The notes: generated by a model from the sequence alone, not told the origin. A DNA stretch of 64,000 bases from Alteromonas gilva (GCF_028595265.1 NZ_JAQQXP010000002.1:186001-250000), one strand, 5' to 3'. Counted from the first letter of the stretch, positions 51,771-60,937 are shown. Translations and numbers: made by a program.

Positions 51771-52697
51771 TCAAGCGTTGCTACGAATTGGCTTTCGCAC
51801 GGTGGCAATAACCAGGCAGATACCAATAAGGCCAACGCCAAGCCATCCGGCGAGGGACAGTTGCTCACCCACGATGATTACCGCTAACAAGGTTGCAACC
51901 ACGGGTTCCAGCAATGTAATAGTTGTTGCCAGACTTGCTCTGATTTGCGCCAGGCCTTTACCAAATAAAAAGTAGCCCAGAAACATAGGCACGACCGCCA
52001 TATACAGACCAACGCCTGAATTAACTGTAGTGTGCAGTAGTGGCGCGCCGGTGATCAGTAATACGGGCATCAACAGTATTCCGCCACCACCAAACATGCT
52101 GCCCATGGTGGCTTGCGAGGAAATCCCTGAGCTGATTAAACGGTGTGCGACCCAGGTATACATCGCGTAGGTAAAGGCCGCAACAAGACCAAGAAAAACA
52201 CCCAGTAAGTTATTCCAGTCAACGCTGGCATCGCTAAATGCGCCCGTTGGCTTTGCGTTCAACAGGCAAATAACACCGGTGACGCCGACAATCATGCTCA
52301 GCAACCAGCGCCCGGTGATTGGTTGCCTATCGATACACTTTTCTATAAGGGTTGCCGCTATGGGGGCCATACCTATTGAAACCACATTGCCAACCGCTAC
52401 TCCCGACAACCTCATTGCGCTGTAAAATGCCAGGGGATAGACCGCAACATTGATTGCACCAATTAATAGTAATGTCTTAGAGCGGCGCAACGCATCACCG
52501 CTTCGTTGGATATGGCGCCAGGCCATTAAGGCCTGCAAAAGCCCGCCAACTCCCATCGATACAGCAGCTATCGCCAGCGGACTCACCTGCGGGGCAAAGG
52601 TCGCGGCTGTGCCGGTAGTGCCCCATAGTATCGCAGCGGTCACCACCGAAAAAATACCCAGTATATATGAGCGCTGCCCAGTAAAACCGCGGCTCAA
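51771..52697 (-). CDS. EamA/DMT-superfamily exporter, coupled to TetR gene
   Basis: 308 aa, ten predicted membrane helices in two EamA halves (ILGIFSVVTAAILWGTTGTA; YPLAFYSAMRLSGVAVGNVV; LVAAFTYAMYTWVAHRL; LAQIRASLATTITLLEPVVA). The TTG start overlaps the end of the tetR gene by four bases (TTGA), so it is translationally coupled. Substrate unknown; a small toxic metabolite is likely given the TetR partner. Confidence 0.87.
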   Translation of the reverse strand: MSRGFTGQRSYILGIFSVVTAAILWGTTGTAATFAPQVSPLAIAAVSMGVGGLLQALMAWRHIQRSGDALRRSKTLLLIGAINVAVYPLAFYSAMRLSGVAVGNVVSIGMAPIAATLIEKCIDRQPITGRWLLSMIVGVTGVICLLNAKPTGAFSDASVDWNNLLGVFLGLVAAFTYAMYTWVAHRLISSGISSQATMGSMFGGGGILLMPVLLITGAPLLHTTVNSGVGLYMAVVPMFLGYFLFGKGLAQIRASLATTITLLEPVVATLLAVIIVGEQLSLAGWLGVGLIGICLVIATVRKPIRSNA

Positions 52698-53287
52698 AGG
52701 GCTTGCTCAATAAGTTTGTCGGCCATATTTCGCGCTCTTGTTATGGCCGCTGTATCGTTCGCCAACCCGGCTAACGAAACAGCGCCTTCCAGTAAAAAAC
52801 AGATGTGTTCGGCTAATTCCCCGGTCGTCATTTGATGATCTTCTGTTAAAGGCAGCGTGTTTAGGTGTTCAAGAATGATGCTTCTGATCTGCTGTTTATG
52901 CCGATTAACGGCGTTTCGCTCAACACTGCCACACGGCATTTCCGCCGCAGCGTTGAGCAACCCACACCCTCTGAAGCCATCTTCATAGTCAAACTCCGCG
53001 TGATCGCAATAGGCATCGAAAACGGCCAGTATCAACTCCCAGCCGTTCGCGAGAGATGCGGCGCGCTTGGTATAAAGGGTTAACCATTCGTCGTGGCGGG
53101 CGTCAATGTAAGCCGCTACCAACTCAGACTTAGAGGCGAAATTGTTGTACAGCGACATCTTTGCGACACCCGCTCGCGTAATCACGGCGTCAATACCTGT
53201 GGCTGTTATACCTTGCGCATAAAACAGTTCACTGGCAGCGCGCAGTAGCTTATCGCGAGCGCTCAGATTTCCTGTAGGTGTATCCAT
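52694..53287 (-). CDS. TetR/AcrR-family repressor
   Basis: 197 aa. The N-terminal helix-turn-helix spans LLRAASELFYAQGITATGID and VITRAGVAKMSLYNNFASKS, typical of TetR. The C-terminal ligand domain contains CDHAEFDYEDGFRGCGLLNA, a CGLLNA-type segment common in the group that controls drug/metabolite exporters. The EamA exporter gene follows within the same transcript. The long palindrome at 53299-53340 in its promoter region is its likely own operator. Confidence 0.92.
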   Translation of the reverse strand: MDTPTGNLSARDKLLRAASELFYAQGITATGIDAVITRAGVAKMSLYNNFASKSELVAAYIDARHDEWLTLYTKRAASLANGWELILAVFDAYCDHAEFDYEDGFRGCGLLNAAAEMPCGSVERNAVNRHKQQIRSIILEHLNTLPLTEDHQMTTGELAEHICFLLEGAVSLAGLANDTAAITRARNMADKLIEQAL

Positions 53288-53298
53288 TAATTATCTAC

Positions 53299-53340
53299 TT
53301 TGCAACCACTATACAGACTAGTCTATATAGTGGTTGCAAA
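53299..53340. promoter_or_regulatory. 42-bp palindrome upstream of tetR-type gene (operator/hairpin)
   Basis: A near-perfect 42-bp inverted repeat centred between 53319 and 53320; 20 of 21 pairs match, with one mismatch (53314/53325). The core AGACTAGTCT is flanked by arms TTTGCAACCACTATA. It lies 12 bases upstream of the tetR start, and on RNA would form a long hairpin that may also terminate transcription from the MFS gene. Confidence 0.75.
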
Positions 53341-53500
53341 AGATCAAGTCAGATATTTAACCTGGCCGTTTTTTTGTTGTCCGCGCAACGCACCTAGACT
53401 GATCGGTATATATTCGTCAATGGGTGTACATAGGCAGCGGTTTAGGCGACTAAGTGCGCTTGCTAATAAGCTGTAATAACGCGTGATAAACGTTTAACGC

Positions 53501-54703
53501 TTATCGTGCATCGAGTGGGTTGGGTTTAGACCGCAGATGGACAAGTGCTATTGTTGCAACAAATGCGAGTAACACAGCCGCCGCAATAAATGGCATTCTG
53601 TGACCAATCCCATAGAGCAGCGCGGCGAACGGAGGGCCAATAATATAACCCATAGCGGGAGAGGCGGTAATGAGTCCGGTAACCGTGGCCTGATTCTGCG
53701 GCTTGCAGCTGGAGGTCGCCAATGCAGCAATCGCCGGATAACTGATGCCGAGCCCCGAACCTAAAAACACCATAGCAAGATAAAGCTGTACCTGCTGTTG
53801 GTGTAGATAGATGATCAGGTAACCTACCGCCAGCAAGGGAAAGGCAAATTTAATCAGGTTGCCGGGATGCATACTGGTTCGTTGCACCACGGTAACCTGA
53901 ATGGTCAGCGCGCATACAGCACTGATCATCATGGCCAGACCAACCCCTTGCGCGGCTTCAGTAGTGGTAAGACCGTGGTGGTCGATAAGAAAAAACGCTA
54001 ATGATTGCTGCATCATGGCAATGGCGAAAAATACGCTGGCATTCATAGCAATCAGCAGTGGTACAAAGGGCTGAATACTATGGGTACCGGTTGCCGCTGT
54101 CGCCGTTTGATTAGAGGTCTGCGGAACAGACTGTTCGCGGGGCAGATAACGCCAAATTAATATAACGGCGGTAAAGGTCATCAGCGTAATAGCATACAGG
54201 GGCGCCAGCAGGTGAATGCTTACCAGCAAACCGGCAAAAGTAGGGCCAAGAATTTGTCCGAGGCTGTGCGCCGAAGACACTTTGCTGATCGCCTTTACTC
54301 GCTCGTCTTCTGCGCTAACCGCAATCGCCAGGCCTACCACTGAAGGCGGCGTTGCTGACATAATAGTAGCTTGTCCGGTGCGAGCTACCAGTAATGCAAT
54401 AAACAAGGCACTGCCAGCCAGCCAGCCCTGAAAACTGGCAAACCAAACCGTCGCAAAAACCAGGGTGCCGAGCGTATAGCCAGACAGACCGGTGATTAAG
54501 ATCCGCCGATAGCCCTTACGTTTCCCAACCCGTGACCAAAACGCATTGCCTAAGGCATACATTAACGCCGAACTGGACATTAAAAATGCCACATTAAATT
54601 CACTCAGCCCGGCTTCACGGCCCAGCGGAGGCAATGTAGTCATCACTACCGACTGGCCCATGGCTGTGGCAAGCAGTGAGAAGAACAGCAAACGAAATGT
54701 CAT
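53501..54703 (-). CDS. MFS transporter (multidrug efflux type)
   Basis: 400 aa, 12 membrane helices of the major facilitator superfamily. Features include MTTLPPLGREAGLSEFNVAF, the A-motif-like SRVGKRKGYRRILI between helices 2 and 3, and the motif-C-like GQILGPTFAGLL typical of drug-H+ antiporters. The transcript runs on the minus strand and is divergent from the MMPL cassette. Substrate unknown. Confidence 0.88.
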   Translation of the reverse strand: MTFRLLFFSLLATAMGQSVVMTTLPPLGREAGLSEFNVAFLMSSSALMYALGNAFWSRVGKRKGYRRILITGLSGYTLGTLVFATVWFASFQGWLAGSALFIALLVARTGQATIMSATPPSVVGLAIAVSAEDERVKAISKVSSAHSLGQILGPTFAGLLVSIHLLAPLYAITLMTFTAVILIWRYLPREQSVPQTSNQTATAATGTHSIQPFVPLLIAMNASVFFAIAMMQQSLAFFLIDHHGLTTTEAAQGVGLAMMISAVCALTIQVTVVQRTSMHPGNLIKFAFPLLAVGYLIIYLHQQQVQLYLAMVFLGSGLGISYPAIAALATSSCKPQNQATVTGLITASPAMGYIIGPPFAALLYGIGHRMPFIAAAVLLAFVATIALVHLRSKPNPLDAR

Positions 54704-54848
54704 AGGCGCAGTTGTGACCCAGGTTCAACCAGTGAAAACGTTCATAGTAACACGGGAATGCGTCGGCGACGTCCTTTGCTATGACTGTCTTTGCGCCGGT
54801 GTTATATGCCATTGCTAGCCAGTTGCTGCACACGCATGCGGCAGACCA

Positions 54849-54890
54849 ATATATAAAAAACTTGATATATAAGAAAAGTCGCATATATAA
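54849..54890 (+). repeat. Three ATATATAA repeats in the divergent MFS/MMPL promoter region
   Basis: ATATATAA occurs at 54849-54856, 54865-54872 and 54883-54890, spaced 16 and 18 bases apart. Each could serve as a -10 or as part of a repeated operator. The stretch precedes the MMPL gene by about 40 bases. Confidence 0.45.
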
Positions 54891-54929
54891 TGAATCATCT
54901 GTTAGGTATTATGTCCGGGCAATCAGTAT

Positions 54930-57482
54930 ATGAACCGCATCGCAAACAAACTTGTTGAGATAAGCTCCCGTAAACCCCGTTGGGTGTATGCTGCTTTGCT
55001 CTTGCTGACGCTAGGGGTTGGCAGCCAGATTCCACGGATCACCATCGATACCGACCCCGAAAATATGCTGGCTGAGAGCCATCCGGCGCGGACTTTTCAC
55101 AACGCCACCAAAACACAGTTTGCTATGCATGATGCCATCGTTGTGGGAGTTGTTAACGATGAGCACAGTCAGGGTATTTACAATCGCTCGTCGCTGACTG
55201 ACATCTACAATTTAACCCGGTCTATTCAGGCCATTGACGGCGTGATTAACGCTGATCTGATGTCGGTGTCGACCGTGGATAATATTACCCAGGCCGCGCC
55301 AGGAACGCTTCGTTTTGAATGGATGATGCCGCAGGCACCCCAGTCAGAGACCGCCGCGCAGCAGATTCAAACCGACATAGAACGCCTGCCACTGCTCTAC
55401 GACACGTTGGTATCGCAAAACGGTAAAGCCGCTGCGATCTACGTGCCGATTGAAGACAAAAATGAAAGTTATCGCATTGCTGAGCAGATAAGAGCAGCGA
55501 TGGATAAGTATGACGGTACCGAACAGTGGTATATCACGGGTCTGCCGGTTGCCGAAGACCAGTTTGGTGTGGAAATGTTTGTCCAGATGGGAGTTTCAGC
55601 ACCATTGGCGGGATTGACGATTTTTATATTGTTGTTCGTCTTTTTCCGCAATATACCGCTGATAATTGCCCCCATGGTGGTCGCGATGGCCACGGTGATT
55701 GTTACCATGGGGCTGCTCATCGGATTTGGTTTTACCGTGCACATCATGTCATCGATGATTGCCATTTTCCTGATGCCCATTGCGGTCGTTGATTCGGTGC
55801 ATATCCTGTCGGAATTCGCCGACCGCTATAAGCCGGGCGAAGATCTCAACGTCGTTGTAAAAGACGTGGTTGGTCAGCTTTTTACCCCAATGTTGTACAC
55901 ATCAATTACGTCTTCGGTTGGCTTTTTCTCGTTGATGCTAACGCCCATTCCACCGGTACAAATCTTTGGTGCGTTTGTTGGATTTGGTATTTTGTTTGCG
56001 TTTATTGTGACGATTGTTTTTATGCCGGCGTACCTTACACGCATGAGTGATCAGGCCCTTGCTAATTTACAGCAGGCCATGCACCAGGGCGTATCGGCCA
56101 GGGGAACGCGGATTGGCCGTGTTGCCAGAAGCATTGGCAATATTGCAACGGGCTACCCGCGTACTTTATTAGTCGGATTTGGTGTCATATTTGCCCTGTC
56201 GATATGGGGTATCACACAAATTCAGATCAACGATAATCCGGTGCGCTGGTTTAAGTCAGACCATGAAATTCGTGTTGCCGACCGCGTGTTAAACCACCAT
56301 TTTGCCGGCACTTATAACGCCTACCTGGTACTGACCGACAAGCGCGAACAGCAAACACCGGCGAATCTGTTAGCCGTTGATGCTATGCCAGAGTCGTTGC
56401 GCGACTGGCGTCAGCAAACGTTAGCAGACATAAGTGCAGGCAACCACGCGGAGCAGCTGCAAAACCTTATCTTTGCCATTGATGATAAGCTGTTTGGCGA
56501 TGTTACCGCCAGCGAAACCGCCTATCTTGAAGCGGTAATGGCAATGACCGAAACTGCCGACAGCCAGGGTAAAACGTTCCAAAACCCACAGGTACTGGCG
56601 TATATAGCCGGGCTGCAATCGCACTTAGGTGCCTCGGGTTTGGTGGGCAAATCCAATGCGCTGCCCGATGTTGTGAAGGTGGTAAACCGGGAATTACACT
56701 CGGGTAAAGCCAACGATTATGAATTGCCGGATACAGCCAGCGGTGTGGCTCAAACCTTACTGCAATATCAGTCTTCGCACCGGCCCAACGACCTGTGGCA
56801 TTTTGTGACTCCGGACTACCGGTCGTCGCTTATTTGGCTGCAACTCACTAGCGGTGACAATCAGGATATGAGCGCCGTTGTCAGCTTAGTCAGAGATTAT
56901 ATAAGCGCCAATCCCTTACCAGAAGGTTTAACCGCTGACTGGGCGGGTAAGGCTTACCTCAATGTGGTGTGGCAGGACAATATGGTGGCAGGCATGATAG
57001 ACAGCCTGATCGGCGCCTTTATTATTGTATTCGTTATGATGATTATACTGTTCCGTTCGCTGGTTTACGGTGTACTGGCCATGCTGCCACTGACCCTCAC
57101 GATTACCTTTATTTACGGCCTGATAGGCCTGGTGGGTAAGGATTACGATATGCCCATCGCAGTATTGTCCGCCCTGACGCTGGGCTTGTCGGTAGACTTT
57201 GCCATTCATTTTCTGGAGCGGGCCCGCGCCACTTATCAGCAAACCAACAGTGTTAAGCAAACGATGGCGATGATGTTTGCCGGCCCGGCCAGTGCAATAA
57301 CACGCAATGCACTGGTCATTGCGCTGGGCTTTACGCCACTGCTATTTGCGCCACTGGTGCCCTACATAACCGTGGGCGTATTTCTGGCCAGCATCATGGC
57401 AATCTCAGCCCTGGTGACATTACTGATGTTACCGGCTGCCATGAGTGCTATTCGTTCCATCGTGTTTAAACCGGCTAATTAG
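54930..57482 (+). CDS. MMPL/RND-family exporter
   Basis: 850 aa inner-membrane transporter with RND architecture: an N-terminal helix, a large periplasmic loop, a six-helix block (PLAGLTIFILLFVFFRNIPL; IIAPMVVAMATVIVTMGLLI; AIFLMPIAVVDSVHILSEFA), then a second loop and second block (GAFIIVFVMMIILFRSLVYG; SALTLGLSVDFAIHFLERA). The Asp in VVDSVHIL and VDFAIHF sit where proton-relay residues of SSD/MMPL transporters occur. No periplasmic adaptor (MFP) or TolC gene is adjacent. Instead a LolA-like protein and an outer-membrane barrel follow, suggesting lipid or hydrophobic cargo transport (inference). Confidence 0.88.
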   Translation: MNRIANKLVEISSRKPRWVYAALLLLTLGVGSQIPRITIDTDPENMLAESHPARTFHNATKTQFAMHDAIVVGVVNDEHSQGIYNRSSLTDIYNLTRSIQAIDGVINADLMSVSTVDNITQAAPGTLRFEWMMPQAPQSETAAQQIQTDIERLPLLYDTLVSQNGKAAAIYVPIEDKNESYRIAEQIRAAMDKYDGTEQWYITGLPVAEDQFGVEMFVQMGVSAPLAGLTIFILLFVFFRNIPLIIAPMVVAMATVIVTMGLLIGFGFTVHIMSSMIAIFLMPIAVVDSVHILSEFADRYKPGEDLNVVVKDVVGQLFTPMLYTSITSSVGFFSLMLTPIPPVQIFGAFVGFGILFAFIVTIVFMPAYLTRMSDQALANLQQAMHQGVSARGTRIGRVARSIGNIATGYPRTLLVGFGVIFALSIWGITQIQINDNPVRWFKSDHEIRVADRVLNHHFAGTYNAYLVLTDKREQQTPANLLAVDAMPESLRDWRQQTLADISAGNHAEQLQNLIFAIDDKLFGDVTASETAYLEAVMAMTETADSQGKTFQNPQVLAYIAGLQSHLGASGLVGKSNALPDVVKVVNRELHSGKANDYELPDTASGVAQTLLQYQSSHRPNDLWHFVTPDYRSSLIWLQLTSGDNQDMSAVVSLVRDYISANPLPEGLTADWAGKAYLNVVWQDNMVAGMIDSLIGAFIIVFVMMIILFRSLVYGVLAMLPLTLTITFIYGLIGLVGKDYDMPIAVLSALTLGLSVDFAIHFLERARATYQQTNSVKQTMAMMFAGPASAITRNALVIALGFTPLLFAPLVPYITVGVFLASIMAISALVTLLMLPAAMSAIRSIVFKPAN

Positions 57483-57490
57483 GAGTTGTT

Positions 57491-58288
57491 ATGACCTTTA
57501 CACAACTGATTACACGCAGTCTGCTAGTACTTAGTGCATTGCTGCCGACCGCGCAAGCCGCTGTCGACGTTAACCAGCTCATCAGGCAGGCAGAGAAAAC
57601 GGCGTATTACGCCGGTGACGATGGCCGTTCTGATGCGCGCATGATGATCGTAGACAGTCAGGGGCGCAAACAGCTGCGTCAATTCACAATTTTACGTAAA
57701 GATGTGAAAGATAATGGCGACCAGAAGATGATGGTGTTTTTCTCGCGTCCAACCGATGTAAAAGACACGGTGTTCAGGGTCGAAAAACATGCCGCGACCA
57801 ATGAAGACGATGATCGCTGGTTATACCTGCCAGCGCTTGATTTGGTGAAACGAATCTCCGCGGGCGATAAGCGTACATCCTTCGTAGGATCGCACTTCTT
57901 TTACGAAGATGTGTCAGGCCGGGCTGTATCACAGGATGACTTTTCAATGCTCAGTGAAACCGCCGAACGTTATATATTAAAGGCGGTCCCTAAACAGCCG
58001 GACACGGTGGAATTTGCCTATTATATCGTCGAAATTGATAAAGCCACATCACTACCGGTGCTGATTAACTTTTTTAAAAGCGACGATACAAACTACCGGC
58101 GGGTAGAGTCTGTTGAGATCGAAGAAGTGCAGGGATTTCCCACTGTGCTGCGCTCAAAAGTGTCTGATTTGACTAACGGCGGTTATACCTTAATGGAGTT
58201 TCGCGGTTCCGAATATAACGTGGGCTTGCCGGATGAGGTGTTTTCTGAGCGTAGTCTGCGCAACCCGCCTGTACAGTGGATAAAATAA
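57491..58288 (+). CDS. Outer-membrane lipoprotein-sorting (LolA-like) protein
   Basis: 265 aa exported protein. The signal peptide ends around PTAQAA. The mature part is a LolA/LolB-like half-barrel of the uncharacterised family annotated 'outer membrane lipoprotein-sorting protein': FTILRKDVKDNGDQKMMVFF, PTDVKDTVFRVEKH, DRWLYLPALDLVKRISAGDK and GSHFFYEDVSGR are typical. The following barrel gene starts within its stop codon. A role as periplasmic carrier between the MMPL exporter and the outer membrane is plausible from gene order. Confidence 0.87.
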   Translation: MTFTQLITRSLLVLSALLPTAQAAVDVNQLIRQAEKTAYYAGDDGRSDARMMIVDSQGRKQLRQFTILRKDVKDNGDQKMMVFFSRPTDVKDTVFRVEKHAATNEDDDRWLYLPALDLVKRISAGDKRTSFVGSHFFYEDVSGRAVSQDDFSMLSETAERYILKAVPKQPDTVEFAYYIVEIDKATSLPVLINFFKSDDTNYRRVESVEIEEVQGFPTVLRSKVSDLTNGGYTLMEFRGSEYNVGLPDEVFSERSLRNPPVQWIK

Positions 58289-59619
58289 TGCGCCGCTTTC
58301 TGTTAACGCTTGCCATCACGTCAGTGACGCTACTTTACCTGAGCCAAACGGTCGCCCAGGAAACGCAAACTAGCGGGGATGAGTGGGATGCCTGGGAGGA
58401 GTTTGACGAGTTCGAACAAAGCGAAGAAGTCTCGCCGTTCACCTGGGCGGGTTTTGCTGAGGTAGCGGCCGGCCAGCGTGTACAAACAGACCCGGCACTG
58501 CCCGGCGCCACCACACTGCGTGACCTGCGGCTGCAGTTGCAGGCCGACTATACCCTCGATACCTCCACCCTGGCGTTTCGCGGTGATATTTATTACGACG
58601 GTGTTGTGGATAGCCTTGAAGTGCAAATCCGTGAGGCTCTGTGGCAGGGCAATCTGGCCTTTCTGGGCCAGTGGGGAGCTGCATTTGATGCCAAAATAGG
58701 CCAGCAGGTGCTTACCTGGGGTAAGGGGGATTATCTCTTTCTTAACGATATGTTTCCTAAAGATTATCAGTCCTTTTTTGCCGGCCGCGATGATGAATAC
58801 CTCAAAGCGCCTGGCCTGTCGGCCAGGCTATCCGGATATTTTGACTGGGTCAGTGTCGATCTGGTACTTACACCGCAATTTGAACCCGACAATGGTATTA
58901 CCGGCGAGTATTTTTCGTTTTTCAATCCGCAGTTGGCTGGCAATATCGCTCCGGCCTTTGAAGTCACCGCTGACAATCAGCCTGATAACCCGGAATGGGC
59001 GGCGCGCGCCTACCATACAATTGGTCAGACCGAAGTGGCGTTGTACGGGTATCACGGTTACAACAAGACACCTGAGGCGGTGGATGAAAGCGGTTTGCCC
59101 CGCTACAGCCGGTTAAATGTGTGGGGCGCCAGTGTGGAAACACCCTTGTGGCAGGGCCTGGCCAAGGCTGAATATGCATATCATGATGCGCGGGAAGAGG
59201 CGGATGGCAGCAACCCGTTAGTGCCCAACAGCCAGCACCGGTTGTTACTGGGATATGAGCAGGAACTGGTGGCGAATCTAACCGGTAGCGTGCAGTGGTA
59301 TACCGAACAAATCAGCAACTATGACAAGCTGCTAACCACCTCATTGTGGCCGCAGTTTGCACCGCAACGCCGTCGCCATGTTATTACAACACAGCTGGTA
59401 TACCGTACGCTGCGGCAAAGTTTAACACTCAACTGGTTTAATTTTCACTCCACCACTGACCGCGATGGTTACATGCGGTTCAGAGCGTCCTACTCACCAG
59501 TCGATCAGTGGCAGCTGAACAGCGGCTTTAACTGGTTTTACGGCGATGAGGCGCATACGTTTTATTCACAGTTTCGGGACGCCAGCAATGTCTATGCGTC
59601 TTTTCGTTATTTTTATTAG
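58288..59619 (+). CDS. Outer-membrane beta-barrel protein of the MMPL cassette (DUF1302-like)
   Basis: 443 aa. The signal peptide MRRFLLTLAITSVTLLYLSQ ends near AQE; an acidic segment (DEWDAWEEFDEFEQSEE) follows. Strand-like alternating sequence covers the rest (LRDLRLQLQADYTLDTSTLA; KIGQQVLTWGKGDYLFLNDM, a hallmark of DUF1302/porin-like barrels in this cassette), and the last residues are YASFRYFY, ending in an aromatic. The ATG at 58288 shares one base with the preceding stop. Likely the outer-membrane exit or acceptor for the cassette. Confidence 0.82.
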   Translation: MRRFLLTLAITSVTLLYLSQTVAQETQTSGDEWDAWEEFDEFEQSEEVSPFTWAGFAEVAAGQRVQTDPALPGATTLRDLRLQLQADYTLDTSTLAFRGDIYYDGVVDSLEVQIREALWQGNLAFLGQWGAAFDAKIGQQVLTWGKGDYLFLNDMFPKDYQSFFAGRDDEYLKAPGLSARLSGYFDWVSVDLVLTPQFEPDNGITGEYFSFFNPQLAGNIAPAFEVTADNQPDNPEWAARAYHTIGQTEVALYGYHGYNKTPEAVDESGLPRYSRLNVWGASVETPLWQGLAKAEYAYHDAREEADGSNPLVPNSQHRLLLGYEQELVANLTGSVQWYTEQISNYDKLLTTSLWPQFAPQRRRHVITTQLVYRTLRQSLTLNWFNFHSTTDRDGYMRFRASYSPVDQWQLNSGFNWFYGDEAHTFYSQFRDASNVYASFRYFY

Positions 59620-59628
59620 GAGTCAGTT

Positions 59629-59844
59629 ATGTCAGCAGAAAGGGCCTTAACAGCATTTGCAGGGTTAATGATACTCGTATCGGTTGCACTCACCGTGTAC
59701 GTAAATGAACACTTTATCTGGTTGACGGTATTTATCGGCGCCAACCTTTTTCAGCAAAGTTTTACCGGCTTTTGCCCGGCGACCATTGTGCTGCGCAAGG
59801 TGTTTGGCTTTAAAACCGAAAAAGAGCTGGCACTTAGCAAATAA
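59629..59844 (+). CDS. DUF2892 (YgaP-type membrane domain) small protein
   Basis: 71 aa, two membrane helices (ALTAFAGLMILVSVALTVYV; WLTVFIGANLFQQSFTGFCP) with the conserved FTGFCPATIVLRKVFG motif of the inner-membrane YgaP_TM/DUF2892 family. AGGAGTCAG lies before the ATG, 9 bases after the barrel gene stop, so it is the last gene of the same operon. Function unknown; the conserved Cys in GFCP is notable. Confidence 0.85.
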   Translation: MSAERALTAFAGLMILVSVALTVYVNEHFIWLTVFIGANLFQQSFTGFCPATIVLRKVFGFKTEKELALSK

Positions 59845-59874
59845 TCACGTTTAACCCCTTTAAAATATATAGGT

Positions 59875-59886
59875 GTAAGTACTTAC
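59875..59886. promoter_or_regulatory. Palindrome GTAAGTACTTAC upstream of esterase gene
   Basis: A perfect 12-bp palindrome about 85 bases before the esterase ATG, similar to the element at 51677. It may be an operator of unknown regulator. Confidence 0.35.
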
Positions 59887-59971
59887 TAATAAAGTGAAGT
59901 GCTATTGCAGGCTTTTATTTGGGGGTGGTTAAGCTACTATAAAGACCGTATTTTGCTACCGTAACCAAGCC

Positions 59972-60937
59972 ATGATGAATGAATCTGATGAAAGCGTTGC
60001 ACCCGAGCTGCGGCCGTCACTCAATGCCTTATTGCAAGCCAGCAGGCAATTTCCGCCATTAAGCGGCGCCAATTTAGGCTTTTATCGCAAGCGCGCTAAG
60101 TTTGGTGGTATGACGCCCCTTGCCGATATCCCTTACTCCGTCGTCAATGTGCCAGCGCAGCCCGCGTACCGTGCGTTCAGGCTATGGATAATTAATGCCT
60201 CGCCGGACGGCGCTGTAAAACCGGTATTGCTGCATTTTCATGGTGGTGGTTTTGTCATGGGAGATTGTCAAAATTCACTGCCCCGTCTGCAACAACTGGC
60301 GCTGGAAACCGATACTGTCATTGTATCGGTGGAGTATGGTTTGGCTCCGGAAGTGCGCGCTGATGAAGCCCGGGCGCAACATTATGCTGCTCTGGAATGG
60401 ACCATTGCGCAGGCGAATACGCTGGGTATCGATAAAGGTAAAATTGGTTTATTGGGCGTAAGCGCCGGTGGTGGTCATGCCGCGCTAATGGCGCAACAGG
60501 TGGTGCAAAAGCAGCAGTATCAACTGGCCTGTCAGCTATTGTTATATCCTATGCTGGATGACCGCACCGGTAGTAGCATAGTGCCGCCGGCACATCACGG
60601 CCGGTATTTGTGGACAGCCGAACAAAACCAGTACGGCTGGCAGGCTTTTCTGAATAAAACGCCCGGCAGTTCTAGAGTACCCGCTCATCATGTTGCAGCG
60701 CGGGCCGCATCATTAGCGGGTTTGCCGCCGACCTACATTGGTGTTGGCGAGTTGGATTTGTTCGTTAATGAAAATATCAACTACGCCCAGCGCCTGATAA
60801 ATGATGGTGTTTCCACCCGGTTAAATGTAGTCGCCGGCGCCTTTCATGCCTTTGAGTCGGTGGCACCACAAACTGACCTGGCCAGGCGCTTTAATGAGAC
60901 GCTGGTTGGTGCTATCAACGAATTTATGTCGCAGTAA
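59972..60937 (+). CDS. Alpha/beta hydrolase, hormone-sensitive-lipase family
   Basis: 321 aa. The oxyanion motif HGGG is in LLHFHGGGFVMGDC, the nucleophile elbow is GVSAGGGHAALM, the acid is in GVGELDLFVNENINYA and the His in VAGAFHAFESV, all typical of the HSL (Abhydrolase_3) group. It has no signal peptide, so it is a cytosolic esterase of short-chain esters. ATG 59972 or 59975 can serve as start. It is separate from the MMPL cassette by about 130 bases. Confidence 0.9.
   Translation: MMNESDESVAPELRPSLNALLQASRQFPPLSGANLGFYRKRAKFGGMTPLADIPYSVVNVPAQPAYRAFRLWIINASPDGAVKPVLLHFHGGGFVMGDCQNSLPRLQQLALETDTVIVSVEYGLAPEVRADEARAQHYAALEWTIAQANTLGIDKGKIGLLGVSAGGGHAALMAQQVVQKQQYQLACQLLLYPMLDDRTGSSIVPPAHHGRYLWTAEQNQYGWQAFLNKTPGSSRVPAHHVAARAASLAGLPPTYIGVGELDLFVNENINYAQRLINDGVSTRLNVVAGAFHAFESVAPQTDLARRFNETLVGAINEFMSQ

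Noticed and set aside
53487..53496. TAAACGTTTA, similar to the GalR operator core
   Set aside because: It is a 10-bp palindrome only, lies just 3' of the MFS gene, and lacks the GGG/CCC flanks of the gal operator.
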